Part shown: positions 43,201 through 56,889 of the stretch, piece after piece
How positions within the stretch are numbered: the first letter of the stretch is position 1
How the letters are laid out: each line of letters begins with the position of its first letter
From: Trichobilharzia regenti
Taxonomy: Eukaryota > Platyhelminthes > Trematoda > Strigeidida > Schistosomatidae
Direction: 5' to 3'
NCBI GenBank assembly: GCA_944472135.2
Contig: OX235262.1
Coordinates: 172,607,509 to 172,671,508 of the forward strand
Length of the DNA: 64,000 nucleotides
The notes under the pieces: generated by a model
Seen by the model: the letters and a program-made list of their open reading frames with translations, nothing else
Told to the model about the DNA's origin: nothing
Databases searched by the model: none
Translations under genes and position numbers: made by a program

Positions 43201-46200
43201 AGGCGTAATGTTACAAAGTAACAGTTTCAACTTTCATCAACTACCTCAAAGTATAGAGATTGTCTCACAAATGGTTATTATTATTCTTATATTATGATTA
43301 TCCACTTGCGTTGTGAGTGGAACATAGGGCTTCAACAGCAGATCTCCACTTCGTTCCGTTTTCTGACGTCATCTTCAGATGGATCCACGATTGCCTATAA
43401 CCCCTCATCTCTTCCTCACGCGGTCTCTTTCATGTCACCCTCGCAATGACGACCCACTCGTCGCTTCTTATTTGCATTCCACTCGAGCAGTGAACTGGTT
43501 GGTGTACGATGTCATTCGGCGGCCTCTTAATTTATGACCAATCGATCTACCTCCATTTTCTCCTACATATTTGTTGAGTGATCGGTTCTTGGCTGATTTG
43601 TTCCCAGACGGAGTTTCTTGTTATTAATTCTTTCTGCCCACCCATTTGATCGACTTGACAATAGTGTTAGAAATGCAAATCTTGTTCCTTATGCTGATTG
43701 CAGAAGATTTCCAAACTATTCTCAGGCTGATGAAGGCGTATTTCGCCTTTCCGATTCTGGCTGGCTAGCTGTGACACGTTAATCTGTTCTGCCTGTAGTT
43801 GAAACGATGCTTCCCAGATAAGTGAAGTAGGTAACCTCTGTTAAATCTCTCCGTTGATGGTGGTTAGTGCTGGTTGTTGCCGTTGTCGTTGCGGTCCGTT
43901 AGTTATCCTCATCACTTCCATATTCTCTGTGTTTGCCTGCGATCTTGTTTTCTCCACCAGACTCTTCAGTCAGTTTATTGGTTTTCGCTTGCATGTCTTC
44001 GAGTTTGTGTGATATTAGACTTATATCATCTCCGAAATCCAGGTCGTCTAGAGCCTTCTTATCGGTCGTCCAGCGTATTCCTGACTCCTCGACGCCAACA
44101 GTCTGACGCATAATCCAGTCCACCACAATTAAGAATATCATCGGTGGTAATAGGCAGGCAGCCAGCTTGTCTACTCCTGTATGCACTTCGAAGGCCTCGC
44201 TGAGTTTTCCGTTATGGATCACTTGACACAAGTGGTCATATCCCTTGAATATACAGTTGGCCAAATAAATTGCGATTATATTCAGAATAATGGCGTTTCA
44301 CTCATGTTCATTTGTTACAATGTAGACGTGAACTGTACAATTACGAGTAAAGGTATCTCGAATGATTTCAGGCTTGAAGATTTTTCTTTATAAAAATTTC
44401 TGAATGTGTTTTTTTAATACATCTCAAGTTGAATGATATACAAAGCATTGTTCATTATCTTTTACATTTAATCAGTTTACTGTTTGGGCAAGACCAGAGA
44501 AAATTGAATCAGCCAGGTATGCTTTGGATATCGGTAGAAGAATTCTTACATACTTTGAAGATTACTTTGGAGTTCCTTACCCACTTCCAAAAATGGGTAA
44601 GTATTTTCTAGAATTTTGTTGTTTTCTTTTCATTCATCCCTGGATGGATGAGGGGATCATTCTGAAATTGGCTGAGTAACATATCTTCCACTTCATTGTC
44701 ATCAGATACACCTTCCGATTTATTGATTTACTTATTGATTGTATTATTTCAGTCCTTTGCATTTCTAGTGGGGCATAAATAGGGCTTCAACTCTGGAGTG
44801 TTGTTGATTTTTTGGAGGGTAAGGTTTCCAGCCTCACACCCAGCATTCCCTCTTTACCGGGACTATTATCGGTTATGAGACGTGAAACGGTGCATCGATC
44901 GTGGTTCTAACCTGGATCACTTTTGATGTGGTTGGCGAGTAATTTGCCACTGCACCACCAACAGACGCCTCTTTTAATAAAGTGTAAAGAATCATTATAG
45001 TGGTATGTTGACGAAATCTGGTGAGAACAATGAACTGATTGTGGAGAAACACCCCTTGAATTTAGTTTGAGTCGAATAAATTGATTGGTGTTGCAACGAC
45101 TTTTTGCAGGGCTGGCTAAAAAGACTTACTACCTTGTCAAGTATTGGTTTTGTATGGAGTTTTGTTTGATTGCTTGGAGGATTTCATCACGAGCTGACTT
45201 CATTTAGAGAACCACTGGAAAACAAGCTGGTAGTACTCGAGAGCTGGCTGTTTTGTCAGGCTAGTTTGGGACTCTGTCCAGTACTCCCAGCTCATTTTCT
45301 AATGATACTCTACTCTAACTGATGTCAACTCATGTTGAAATCCTCCAACCAACTTACTACACTGGATCACTGAATACAGACTAATTCATGTACATCACAG
45401 TATCAGTTATAGCTTATTCAGACGAATAATAAATTCCATAAAGTCGGCATTGACCTCCACTAGTATTATTCACAGTGAGAATATGCTGTGCGTTGCATAT
45501 ACTTCTTACGTGTAAGTACCAGAGACTAAAAAGCCATCGTCACAAATTTCCTGTTAATGGACGGCTGATAGCATAAGACATGTTGTAAAGCCGTTCAAGC
45601 AGATAGAATTGTGGGCGAGCTAGAGCTTGAACAGTTTTATTCTGATATATTTGAATAACTTAGGAACTCCTCCGTTATACCGTCAGTTTTAAATCACCTT
45701 GACTAACATCTAACATATAGTGATAGTGATATTGATAATAATATTAATGATAACAGTCGTAATAATAATGTTATTGACGACACGCATGTCAAACATGAAC
45801 AAGATGATGATAACACCAACAATAAGGAATCTAAATCACCAGTGGTAATTCTATACAGGAAAGGAACCTCGGAAATCTTACGCAAAATTCTTAACAAGGC
45901 AGGAATAAATGTGGCTGGCATTCAAAACCAATAAGCCTTGTCGGTTAAAGGATCCTGCCAGTGGAGCCAATAAAACAAAACAATTTAGTTTATCTAATAC
46001 CCTGCTTGCAATGATTGTCAGGTCAAATACATAGGTCTAACTATCATTTTTCTATTTTTTATTACAGCTTGATTCCACACACTATTTTTTGGTTCAAGTA
46101 TGGAATTTTCAGCATGCGATATCGGTAGCCCAAATTTTGCAGGCCGACCATAGATATCAGGTGTGCGTCGGCAGAGGATCGAACCCCGGACCATGTGCAT

Positions 46201-49200
46201 GGTCGGCGAGAGTCCTAACCACTGTGCCACCAACTCATAACTAGTAGAACTGCAGGAGTCAGACTAGTCAAACATGAAAACCCTAGCAGCAAAATATAGA
46301 TTGGCTGACCCAAATAAGATAAGAAATCTAGAGAAGAGTTCAGCTATAGCACTCCCTACATGCAATTACGCATACACAACCATACAAGACGATGGATGGG
46401 ATAGGATGACAGTTTTAAAATCTAATGTAACAGCTGGGTGGAGGGAGAGATTGATAAGTGACTGAGGCTTTGTTTATCGAACCAACTGGAAATACGTGTA
46501 GTAGGAATGGTTCAACATCTGTCCATCTGTTCATCTGGAAAATTCTACTACCAGCACGACGACAAATAGGAGAGAATAAAGAAAACTATAAAACTCAGGT
46601 TTCGAAGTCGTGTGATTATAATTGATAGATGATTTTGAACAATAATTTGTGTTCGAAACTGTGTCATCCAGTAAATAATACTGTTTCACTGACTGTGTGA
46701 TACATCTAATAAACAAACTAATATGAAATTACTTACTGCCACAATGGTCAAGTTTTACACAAATATTATTATGCCACCAATATAGAAAAGCTTTTGGAAA
46801 GATCATTTTTTGATTTTCCAAATATCCTAGGATTATTTCAAACGAGTCGTATGATGAATGAATCACACTCGGCGCCTAAATTCTTCTAGGAAATTTGCAA
46901 CACCTATGATCAGGATAACTACAGAAATAATTAGGCAGCGTGGTTCCCTAAAATTACCTTCAGAATAATGAAATAAAGATTGTGGACTGAGAAGATTACT
47001 TAAAATTGTTTTTTTCCGTTTGTATTTGAATTTAGATATGGTTGCACTTCCCAACTTTAAGGCTCACGCAATGGAAAACTGGGGTCTAATAACATTTATA
47101 GAAAGTTCACTGTTGTGGGATCCGTATACTGGTTCAGCTGCATCGAAGGAATGGGTGACAGTTGTTATTATTCATGAATTGGCTCATCAAGTAATGACAA
47201 TTTCAAATTGATTAAATTGTATTTTTCTGCTGTGTATGTATAACTATGGTCTACTCTAGTGCTGTTTGTTTCAATGTAGCATCGATGAAATCCTACACGA
47301 CATATATATACTACTGATTTAATTAAGTAATAAGTAGTCATTCTCATTGGTCACTGAATGCTTGTTAGCATAGGTGAATTAATCTAAACAAATTAATCGG
47401 TTCTGTTTTGGTGACGAATCACCAGTGTTTATTCTTGATGTTTTGAAACTACTTAAATCAACCACGAGTAATGTAGTGAATGAACCTAAACCATTTCGAC
47501 GTTGTCTCTTTCGTAGTCGTGATATCCGACTATCGGTGTACTGCTCAGCATTCCATTCCGTCCTCCTTTATGGCTGTTAGACCTGGACATTGAAAAGGGG
47601 AGACATGAAAAGATTAGTGGTCTTCGATCATAGGTGCCTGCGCTCTATTTCCCGTGTGAAGTGGTATAATAAGGTGAGCAATATTGAGGTTAGGCATCGG
47701 TCAAGTGCTAGGTAAGGAGGGGAAATTAATCGACGAGGCTGTAAAGTTACACCGATTGAGCGAGATGGTTGGACATGTTTTACGTATGCCTAGTCATCAT
47801 CTTCTTGACAGTGGGCAATGTTAGCTGACATAGGGTCAGACTAGAAAACAGCTATCGGCGGTCAGGCGAAAACATGGCACGAGTCAATGAAATCCACAAC
47901 AGTTAGTTTAAGCCAGCCACGTAGGAAGGTGTAGACTTCCTGTTTGGGGTCCTCAGAACGGTAAAAATCAATGGTTGGAAACAATTGGTGATATGGTTCA
48001 AAATCGTTCTCATTGGTTGGCACAGATGCATCCACTCCTTGTGACTTGTACTTTCCAATGAAACTATATTGTTCTTCGTTATCACTATTCTTTTGTCCTA
48101 CGCATCTGTTTACTGTCTCTATAATGCATTTCCTCTACTTTCCTCTCTTGCTTTGTGGGCTACATGGAGAGTGGCGACTTGAACAGCCGCACATCGGTAC
48201 AAAGTTCTATGTGGATAAAAGACAGATGGGCGTGTGAAAACTTACTGCCATCTGAAGTTTTATTCATTTGCCCCTTGATTGGAAATACTTCTCACTGCAA
48301 GCCTCTCTTTAATCTAATTAGTAGTATATACAGAGCGATAGAAGACAAGGGTGAGGCAACAGATCGTTCATTGAGAAAATCAACAGATATTTATAGATTT
48401 TTATGAACATTATTATTAACGTTAATGTTAGCAGAGGAGAAACGTCTTCTGATTGGTTGTTTTCCTGATGAAGATTATTCTGTCATCTCCGTTTGTGTTG
48501 CCGTTTCTTAGACAGTCCGGTGATATATCTGTGAATCGTATCCATTTACGCCAAGTCTGCTGTGATTGGTTGTTGAGTTCCTCAAGGTTAAGCTTTGTTC
48601 TTGCTTTCTCTCATGACCCCGATTTGGGAGGTGAACATTGACGTCAGTTGTTGTTGTCTACAATTTTTGTGGCTTGCAGACAGCTCTCACCACATATACA
48701 TATACACTGCAGGAAGGTGACTATGACTAACTTTCACATTAGATAGGGAAAAATAAAAAAGATTTATTTTGGCGTGAGTGAACAACAGCATTTTACATTC
48801 TTTCTGTTTTCAAATTTTAGTGGTTTGGTGACTTAGTGACGATGAAGTGGTGGAACAACCTCTGGTTAAATGAAGGTTTTGCAAGTTTTCTTGAATACAC
48901 TGGTACAGACTTTGTTCAACCACATTGGAAATACGTAGGTCGCTGCTTTATCTTAATTATTTTGTATTTTCTTATTTTTGTAAGTATCTGTGACTACTGA
49001 AAGACTCGCTTGACGGTGATATGAGGTAATTTTTGATTGATTAATCGATGAGCCATGATATGTTGGAATAGTTTGTATGAATTAACATCTTCCATGCGAA
49101 AGTCGACGTATTCTTACCAGAGTTTGAAATATGTCTAGCTATGTGATTGCGTTTGAAACTGACTGGTCAGGGAATCCAACATGTCATTTTTATGCTGTTT

Positions 49201-52200
49201 GGACTGATCGATGATGTACACTCAGCTGAAGAGTCTTCACTAGAGTGAGATGTGCATCCTGCATTTCACAACTGAAATCACATCACATCACATTAATCCT
49301 CGGGTATCGCCGAAGCGTCTGTAACATGGGTCAACAACGTGAGAAGAGACCGAATAGTTTCTCTGCAACACAGTCAATTAATGAGAGGTGAAACTTTAAC
49401 CTGAAATTAAGAATTGGGCTGTTTGTCTTGTCAATTAGATTGAAACTGTCATTTGATATTTCCACCACCAAACTATAATTAATACAATTTCTTTTATGCC
49501 AAACAGGATGAACGATTCATATTTACCGATTTGCAAAGAGCAATGATCTCAGATGCCTCCATCAAATCTCATCCTGTTATTAATTCAGCTAAATCTCCAG
49601 ACGAGATCGAGGACATTTTTGATCCAATAACATACAGTAAGGTTAGTTTGACAATGGCTATGGTTGGCGCTTTTTTAAAAGCGTTTTTTTATAAAATAGA
49701 TAGAGGTAAAGCGTAATTGTATAGTCTGATTAAATTGTAAATGTTAGTGTCTGATGTATTGTGACCGCTTGAAAGTCGGTTATTCAGAGGATAACACGTA
49801 ATCAGAGAAACAGCTATCATCACATGGTTGTAAATGATTAGCAATCCTCTCTACCATCAGTTCTTTCTATTAGAAGAGAAATTGATACCAATATTAAATG
49901 CTCAACTATACAACCAGAAAAGTCAAAGAAACAATGACCACTTGCATATAAAGTGACAAAAAAACTCAAAGTTTCTATATGGAGGTGGAATTTTAATAAT
50001 TTTCAATCTCACTTTGATCTTAAACGGTTAGTCCGGATTTAGTTGTGCTGGATCTAGTTAACAGACTTAAAACTGCATGTATTTCGTCGGGGATTTTCAT
50101 TCGATAAGAAATTGCTATTTTAGAGTCATAGGCTCAATCGAACAAATATCAGAGGGGCTGTAAAATTTACTTCCCAACATGTGAACTTTTCAATTATAAG
50201 TAGTGTAATACGGACGAGCTTCAAAAGTGGACTGCACTGATATTCAGGCAGTACAGTTTCTAACAGAACACACCTGATATATGAGGAGGAAACATGAGGG
50301 GTAAGCGAACTGATGAAAGCCGAATGACACTTTATCTATGATGTATGCAGAAGAAGTCATTTTCCTGGAAGTGTTTCAATGCAGTGTGTGTTTGTGTGTG
50401 GCATTTTATGCATGATGATGTTAGCAGTCTATACGACTTCGTTCTGTCTCATGATGCGGTTGTCAGGAGGAATACAAGAGTTTGTTAAGTTGATATCTGG
50501 TAACCAGAAGCCTGAAAGGTGGGAAACAGCACCGGATCAATTCAACAAGAGTGGACTGCTTTATTGTTTGAATTGGGAGAGTATTGGATTTATAATGTTT
50601 ACAAAATGTGAAATATGGGGAATTTCCGGAACACATAAGTCCCACTAACGAGACTTTAAATTGATTATAGGCTTGTGGGATTGTTTATTTCGCCAAAGTG
50701 GCGTATCACAAATGCCTTCTCAGGTGCATTTGCACTGCAGATGCTGCGATATAAATAAAAAAATGAAATCGGAGTGTTTAATAATAATAATAATAATAAC
50801 AGCTTTATTCCAAACGGTATTTGTGATACAGGTATGGAATTTTTAGCGTGCATTACAATATATTGCATCTAATTACCTAATAAATTTTATAAGATTTTTA
50901 AAATAAAAAATAAATGAATAAAGAAATAAATAAAAAAACCAAAGCCAAAAAAGATATATATAAAAAAACAGCGTAGCGTTTACATTTCAAACAATGCACC
51001 ACAGGATATGAAATATAAAGTTGATGTATGATAGAAGATGAGGAAAACAGTGTAATAGTAACGAGGAAAGGAAAACAAAATCCAATGGGGCTATTTGTTA
51101 GAGTGCCGCAGTAAGTTGATCGTGTCATACCTCGTGTCATACTCGATATGTGATTACGTAATATTTCTTTTCACAACAATAAAATCAGTTTATATAATGG
51201 TGTAAGGGTTTGAACTGGTGTATTCTGTGGTGTTAAAATAAACGAGCAAGGCTTTAGACATACTGTTTGTGTGCACAATATTTCATGAATTACAGTCTTC
51301 TATGCTTTACCAATTTACAGGGTGCTTCGTTAATCCGGATGATGAAGTCATTTCTTGGAGATGATGTCTTCTTAAATGGCTTGAAGGTGAGTTACGTTTC
51401 GATTCCTTACACAAAAAGCATTTGTTTCTTATGCGTTTGAAAACTGGACGTAGTTGAGGTGCTTTATATTTGGCCAAAGTGTATCTTTTTAACTCTGCAT
51501 ACTGTTTTGTACTAATCGAGTAGTAGATGCGAGCATCACTCGACAACTTCGTCAGCTTTATCTATTTCCGTGAATTTTCATATAAAATCATCACTCTACG
51601 TGTAGTTTTCTGTCATCACTGGTAGTTTGTAAACAAACCAGCTAGGCGTCTTATTTTTCAAAAGTATCAGACATCTGCAAATGCGCTTTGCAAAGTGGAC
51701 AGTTCCCTTCACTGATTCACCTTCAGGTAACCTAAATTTTATTCTCGACTTAAAGGGGTTGATTGTTAGGCAGACCTACAGATTTGAATCGACCACTTGT
51801 CTTGTTTTAATTGATTCTCTGATGGCGGTCATTCATAAATATTTAATTGATAAACATTACACAACAGGTGATTTAGTTAAATTGAGTTTAGTTGAAAAGA
51901 ATGTGGTTTTTCAGGGAGAGATATATGAAAGTGGCGTATGTGAGACTCTACAAGTATGAGAACTGTAGAATGAGTATATGATAATATTAAATAGTTAGTA
52001 GTGACTAGTTGTGAGTAGCATCTTTCATTTTTACAGGTGCCTTAGATGGCATCTACTTCATATGAGCCTAAGTGGAAGTCAGTAGTCAAAAGCAGCATTA
52101 GGAAAACTGCATTTACATGTTACAACTTCAGGTTGGTTAATATTCACAATGTCACTTTTCTTTATTTCCACAAGATCTACTTACAAGAAAACAAATATAA

Positions 52201-55200
52201 AAATACGGACGCGGAAGATCTATGGAAGGCGTTGGATCGTGTAAGTCTCTGCTTTCAAATAACTAACAACTTACAGTAAATGTTTTGATATTTTGATGAG
52301 TAATGTATTTTCTGGTGATACAACAGACTTTCATGTTGTTAACAGGTCATGGTGATTTTCTTCAATCATAATAATCATTATTATTGTTTCCTTTAGTTCC
52401 TAGAGGAACATAGGGCTTCAGACGCATGTTTCCATTGCGTTCGGTTCTCTGCCAACGTTTTCACCTGGCTCCACGTCTGCCCACATGCTTTCATTTCCTC
52501 TTCGCACGACCTCTCCTCCATGTCACCCTGTCACCGATGCCCAACTCGCCGCTTCCCACTCGGGTTCAACCAGAGCGATGACCTGGCGTGTGATGTCACT
52601 TGATGGTTTGTCTTGTCAGAATATGGTCAGCCAATCCACCTTCATTTCTTCCTGCTTATTTGACGCACAATGATTCCGGCTGGGTTGGTTCGCTCATTGC
52701 CAGAAATCCCTCTCTGTTGCTGATCTTTTCTGGCCGGCCATCTGATCTTGAGTAGTATTGAGAGAAGACAGCTGTTGATGAGGGTGTGTAGTTTGTTCAA
52801 AGTGTTTTTCGTGACGCGACGTGGCGCCAAGTCTCTGATCTGTATGATAGCACTGAATTCACACTGAAGTTGAAAATCTGGATCGAATTTTTCATGCTGA
52901 GTGTTGTTGATCTCCACACAAACTTTTGAGAAATGAAGGCCTGCCTTGCTTTACCGATTTTCGCTTTGATATCCTCATCAGTTCCATCTGCCTGTAGTTG
53001 AAACGACGATGCTTCCCAGGTAGGTAGGATTTCTCCCAATAGTGCCGGCTGATTGTTGTCTGTTGTTGTTTCTGTTGCTGTCGGTCACAAATCTTCATCA
53101 CCTCTGTTTTCTCTATGTTCGCCTGAAGTCCCTCCTATCTTTGATGCTTCTTCTGTCAACTTGTTGTTTTTCACTTGTAAATCTTCCAGTTTGTAGGAAA
53201 TCAGACATATATTATCGCCGAAGTCGAAATCCCCGAGTTTTTTGTGTGGGTCCATTTTATGCTTGTCTTCTCGTTGTCCTCTGTGAATCTGTCTCTTATT
53301 CAGTCTACCGAAATCAGGGCAACCATTGGAGATAGAAGGCAGCTAGTCAGCTTGTCTTACTCCCGTCCTCACTTCGAAGGATTCCGTAAGTTTCTCATTG
53401 TGGATTACTTGTCATGCAGCATTGTCGTGCAAGTGTTGGACGAGGTGTATAATTGTTGGCGGTACTCTACAGTAGCGAAGTAGCTTCCAAATTACCTCTC
53501 GATCGACGCTGTCGAAGGCCTTCTCAAAGTCAATGAAGTTGAGTGAGATAGAGAGCTGACTGTCATTCCAAGCTCTTTTCAATGATAATCGTAGTGTTGC
53601 GATTTGATCGATGCATGACTTGTTCCTCCTGAATCCAGCCTTATCCGGTTGAAGTTATTCATAAAATGACGAGGTGTATAGGCAAAAGTAACTCATACAG
53701 AGAAACTTATAGAAAGTTACTAAGGATGATAGTGGTTACTGTTTTCATAATTTAGTGGATTTGTTCCTCATAATTAATCATCATCATAGTACCAGATTGT
53801 TGCAGCTTTTGTGGGCACAGTTAAACTTTGCAGTGCGCAGAACAAGCTAGAACAGCTGTCTGTCATATACAATTTAATGGAATTCACGTAAGATTAATGT
53901 ATCCACATACATAAGAATCAACTGAAACGAATATCTGGATCGAACTTTTACTTCATTAGAGATCTCTTGCATTGTCTGGATCAGGGATGAACTATTTATC
54001 AATAAATCTGATAATATAGATGCATGAGATTTAGTCGATCATGCCTAAATTAGAGCAGCCTACCAGGGGAGTCGAAGATGAGCATTTCATTCTATTTGTA
54101 GCCCATCGTTCCGATGGAAGCGCACCGCCTACATTCAACTGAAGCGTTGAATAATAAGATGATATCCATTCCATGAATTTATATGCCAGTCACCATCAAA
54201 CTATTGTGGAACGTATTTCTATTTGAGCAATTAATGGTTCGTGGTGTATTTTATGCTAGTGAAAGTCTCCTCAAAAAAGTAGTCGATCGTGAGACACCAG
54301 AATGGAAATTAGAGGATTACGTTTAGATATCATATTCGCTTTCATGCTTAGAGTAAAACTAGATTGTGGTAACATAGTCATGAATTATAATCCATGAATA
54401 CTTGAATTAATATGTCAGTAATGTGTGAGATGTGACTGCAGTGATTAACACTACATCCAAAAGGTGTTTCATTTCACTAAATTTAGAGTTATTCGCATTT
54501 TCTGTCCTATCTCAATTAAATCAAGAATTGAAGTGTAGGTTGGCAAATCAATTATTCGGCGATTATTTCTATTTATTGGTGTTATACTACTTTGATATCA
54601 GAAAGAGGTAAGCTACCCTAGGAACTGTTTGGAATTCACTCATAAAATACAATTCCAATGAACACGCTGAAAGTAACCATTTTCTTAAATACTATGCTGC
54701 ATTAGGCTCTTATGATTAAAAATACGTGTACAGTTCAAATGTAATGGGATCTAGTTTTGAAATTTTAGGCGGTCAAAAGTGTCAATAAAGACATCGACAT
54801 CAAATCAATCATGGATACTTGGACAAAGCAAATGAATTATCCAATTTTGATTGTTAACCGAAGTGATTCCAACACCTTCGATTTCAAACAGATTCATTTC
54901 TATGAGTCGTCTAATGATACTCTTTCGCCATCCCCATACAAGTGAGTGGAGTGTTTTTCATCAATTTCTTCCATCTCGCCAAATAGATGATGGTGCCTTG
55001 TTCCATTTTATGTAACATTTTATCCCGATTTGTAGACAGCTATAGGAAGGATAGGAAGTGCCTTTCAAGAATTCATGATTTAGTAAAGGGATGTAACATT
55101 TGAAATTCTTCTATAATTTGCTGATTCACAGCAAAATATTCTAACTGATTAAAAATGTCCATTAAAATTTTCAAAGTATACTCCTTTCGACAACCTCCTT

Positions 55201-56836
55201 TTCATCAGGTTCTACAGTTATATATAGATAATAGTGAATGAATTAGTGCTATTAACAACAATAATGTTGAAAGAACATCGAATCAATAACAATAATTATA
55301 TCAGTTGATTACAGTTTGATAGCATCAACGACATAACAATACACTGAATATCAGTTAAATTAGGAAAAATAATAGTACTACAAATTCATGAATTAATAGT
55401 CTTTACTGAAGGCCGGATAGGGCAGTAGTAGTGGCTAGCTGGACCTGTTTCTTCTGAGCACAAAGCACAGGTTGTTTCAGGAGAATCGCGATAGTCTCTG
55501 CTGTTTGGAGCATGTGGTACTTCGATGTTTTTGGCAATTTATCTGGCAGCCAGTGAATGATAGATAAGGATTCTTCAATGATTGCTTTATGGCCGGTTCG
55601 AACCAGGTGGTCTAATATCGAACTGTTCCTACACCTTTATTTGGCCAAACTGGTAGATATTTCCTGGCGGTCACGAAAAATCAAGTTCCTAGAGTAACGG
55701 CCGATATAAGCGCAGTTAAATTGGTAGATGCAGTTAGAAGTGGCTAGTCTAGGTACTTCATCTTTCAATCGAGGAATGACCACCGGTCGTGTAGAAAGTA
55801 AGACTGGTAATTTGCCAGAATTAAAAGTTCTTTAAACTGATTTTCTGAACTTCTTCGTAATTATTTCGCTAGGTTGATCGCCCTTGAATTCCAGTCGTTT
55901 GTATTCAGGCTTCTTATTTACAGATGGAGAATAGTCCTTTTCTGCTTTCTTGGTAATGTCTTTGCTGATGAGTTTGTCTGGATAGCTATTTTCAATCAAG
56001 GTATCATATACAATCCTTCTTTCATCTTCAGTTACCTCTTCTGAGCATATAACTCTAATCCTGTGGCTGAGGGTCATTAATTAATTTCTTTTGTACTTGA
56101 GAGGAACGAAGCTGTGAAAATGTGTCCTGTCCTTGTACTCTTCGAATGAATTCAAAGCTATCACTGCTTATGAATCTCCCATAAATGGCATGTGAAAACG
56201 AAGTTTGGTTAGTTTGCAGTAAATGGGAAATGGGAGGGTTCTGTCACCTTTCAGAAATAGTTTGAAATAGAGAAAAAACTTTGCACTTTGATGAGGGATT
56301 ATTTAGAAGAGTGAAAAGTACTCCTACTACTCTGCAGTCAAACATTTGCACTAGCAGATGTTTGTTTTGTTGCATAACTGTGTAACAGAAGAACAGTTCC
56401 TTATGATATGCACACTCAGATATATAATGAATGGAGAAGACTTCTTCTAAAGCCAAATTATTCAATATTAATTTACCGGTCATTTGAATAGTTCATTTGA
56501 AGAAATATGAAGCTTGGAATGCTCTACATGAAAATTGTAGTATGAAGATGTAAGTCGCAATTCTTAAATGCTCATCAGAATGGATCAGACTGGCTGGAAG
56601 AAGCAAAAATTAGGTGTGGTAATCTGATGGGCAGTGAATATCATATCAAATTGAACGTACCATTTTGGGTAATTTACCGAGTATCGAGTTATCTGTCTCA
56701 AAGGTAAACAGATTCATCTCATTTACTTGACGAAATCGTGTGTAGTACAGAAATAATATTAGAACAAGACATATAAGCGAACAATATTGTTGTTTTCAAT
56801 TACATCTTCTTCAGGCTTTACTCTAATTTAGATAGA

Positions 56837-56889
<53 letters not shown>

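Noticed and set aside
51307..51546. Minus-strand frame of 79 codons in intron 10
   Set aside because: It overlaps exon 10 on the other strand and shows no motif I can recognise.
56838..56883. (TA)n run as an independent microsatellite or origin-like element
   Set aside because: It is an expanded version of the atatat stretch in the inverted PLE tail (compare 59,468-59,480), so the PLE explains it.
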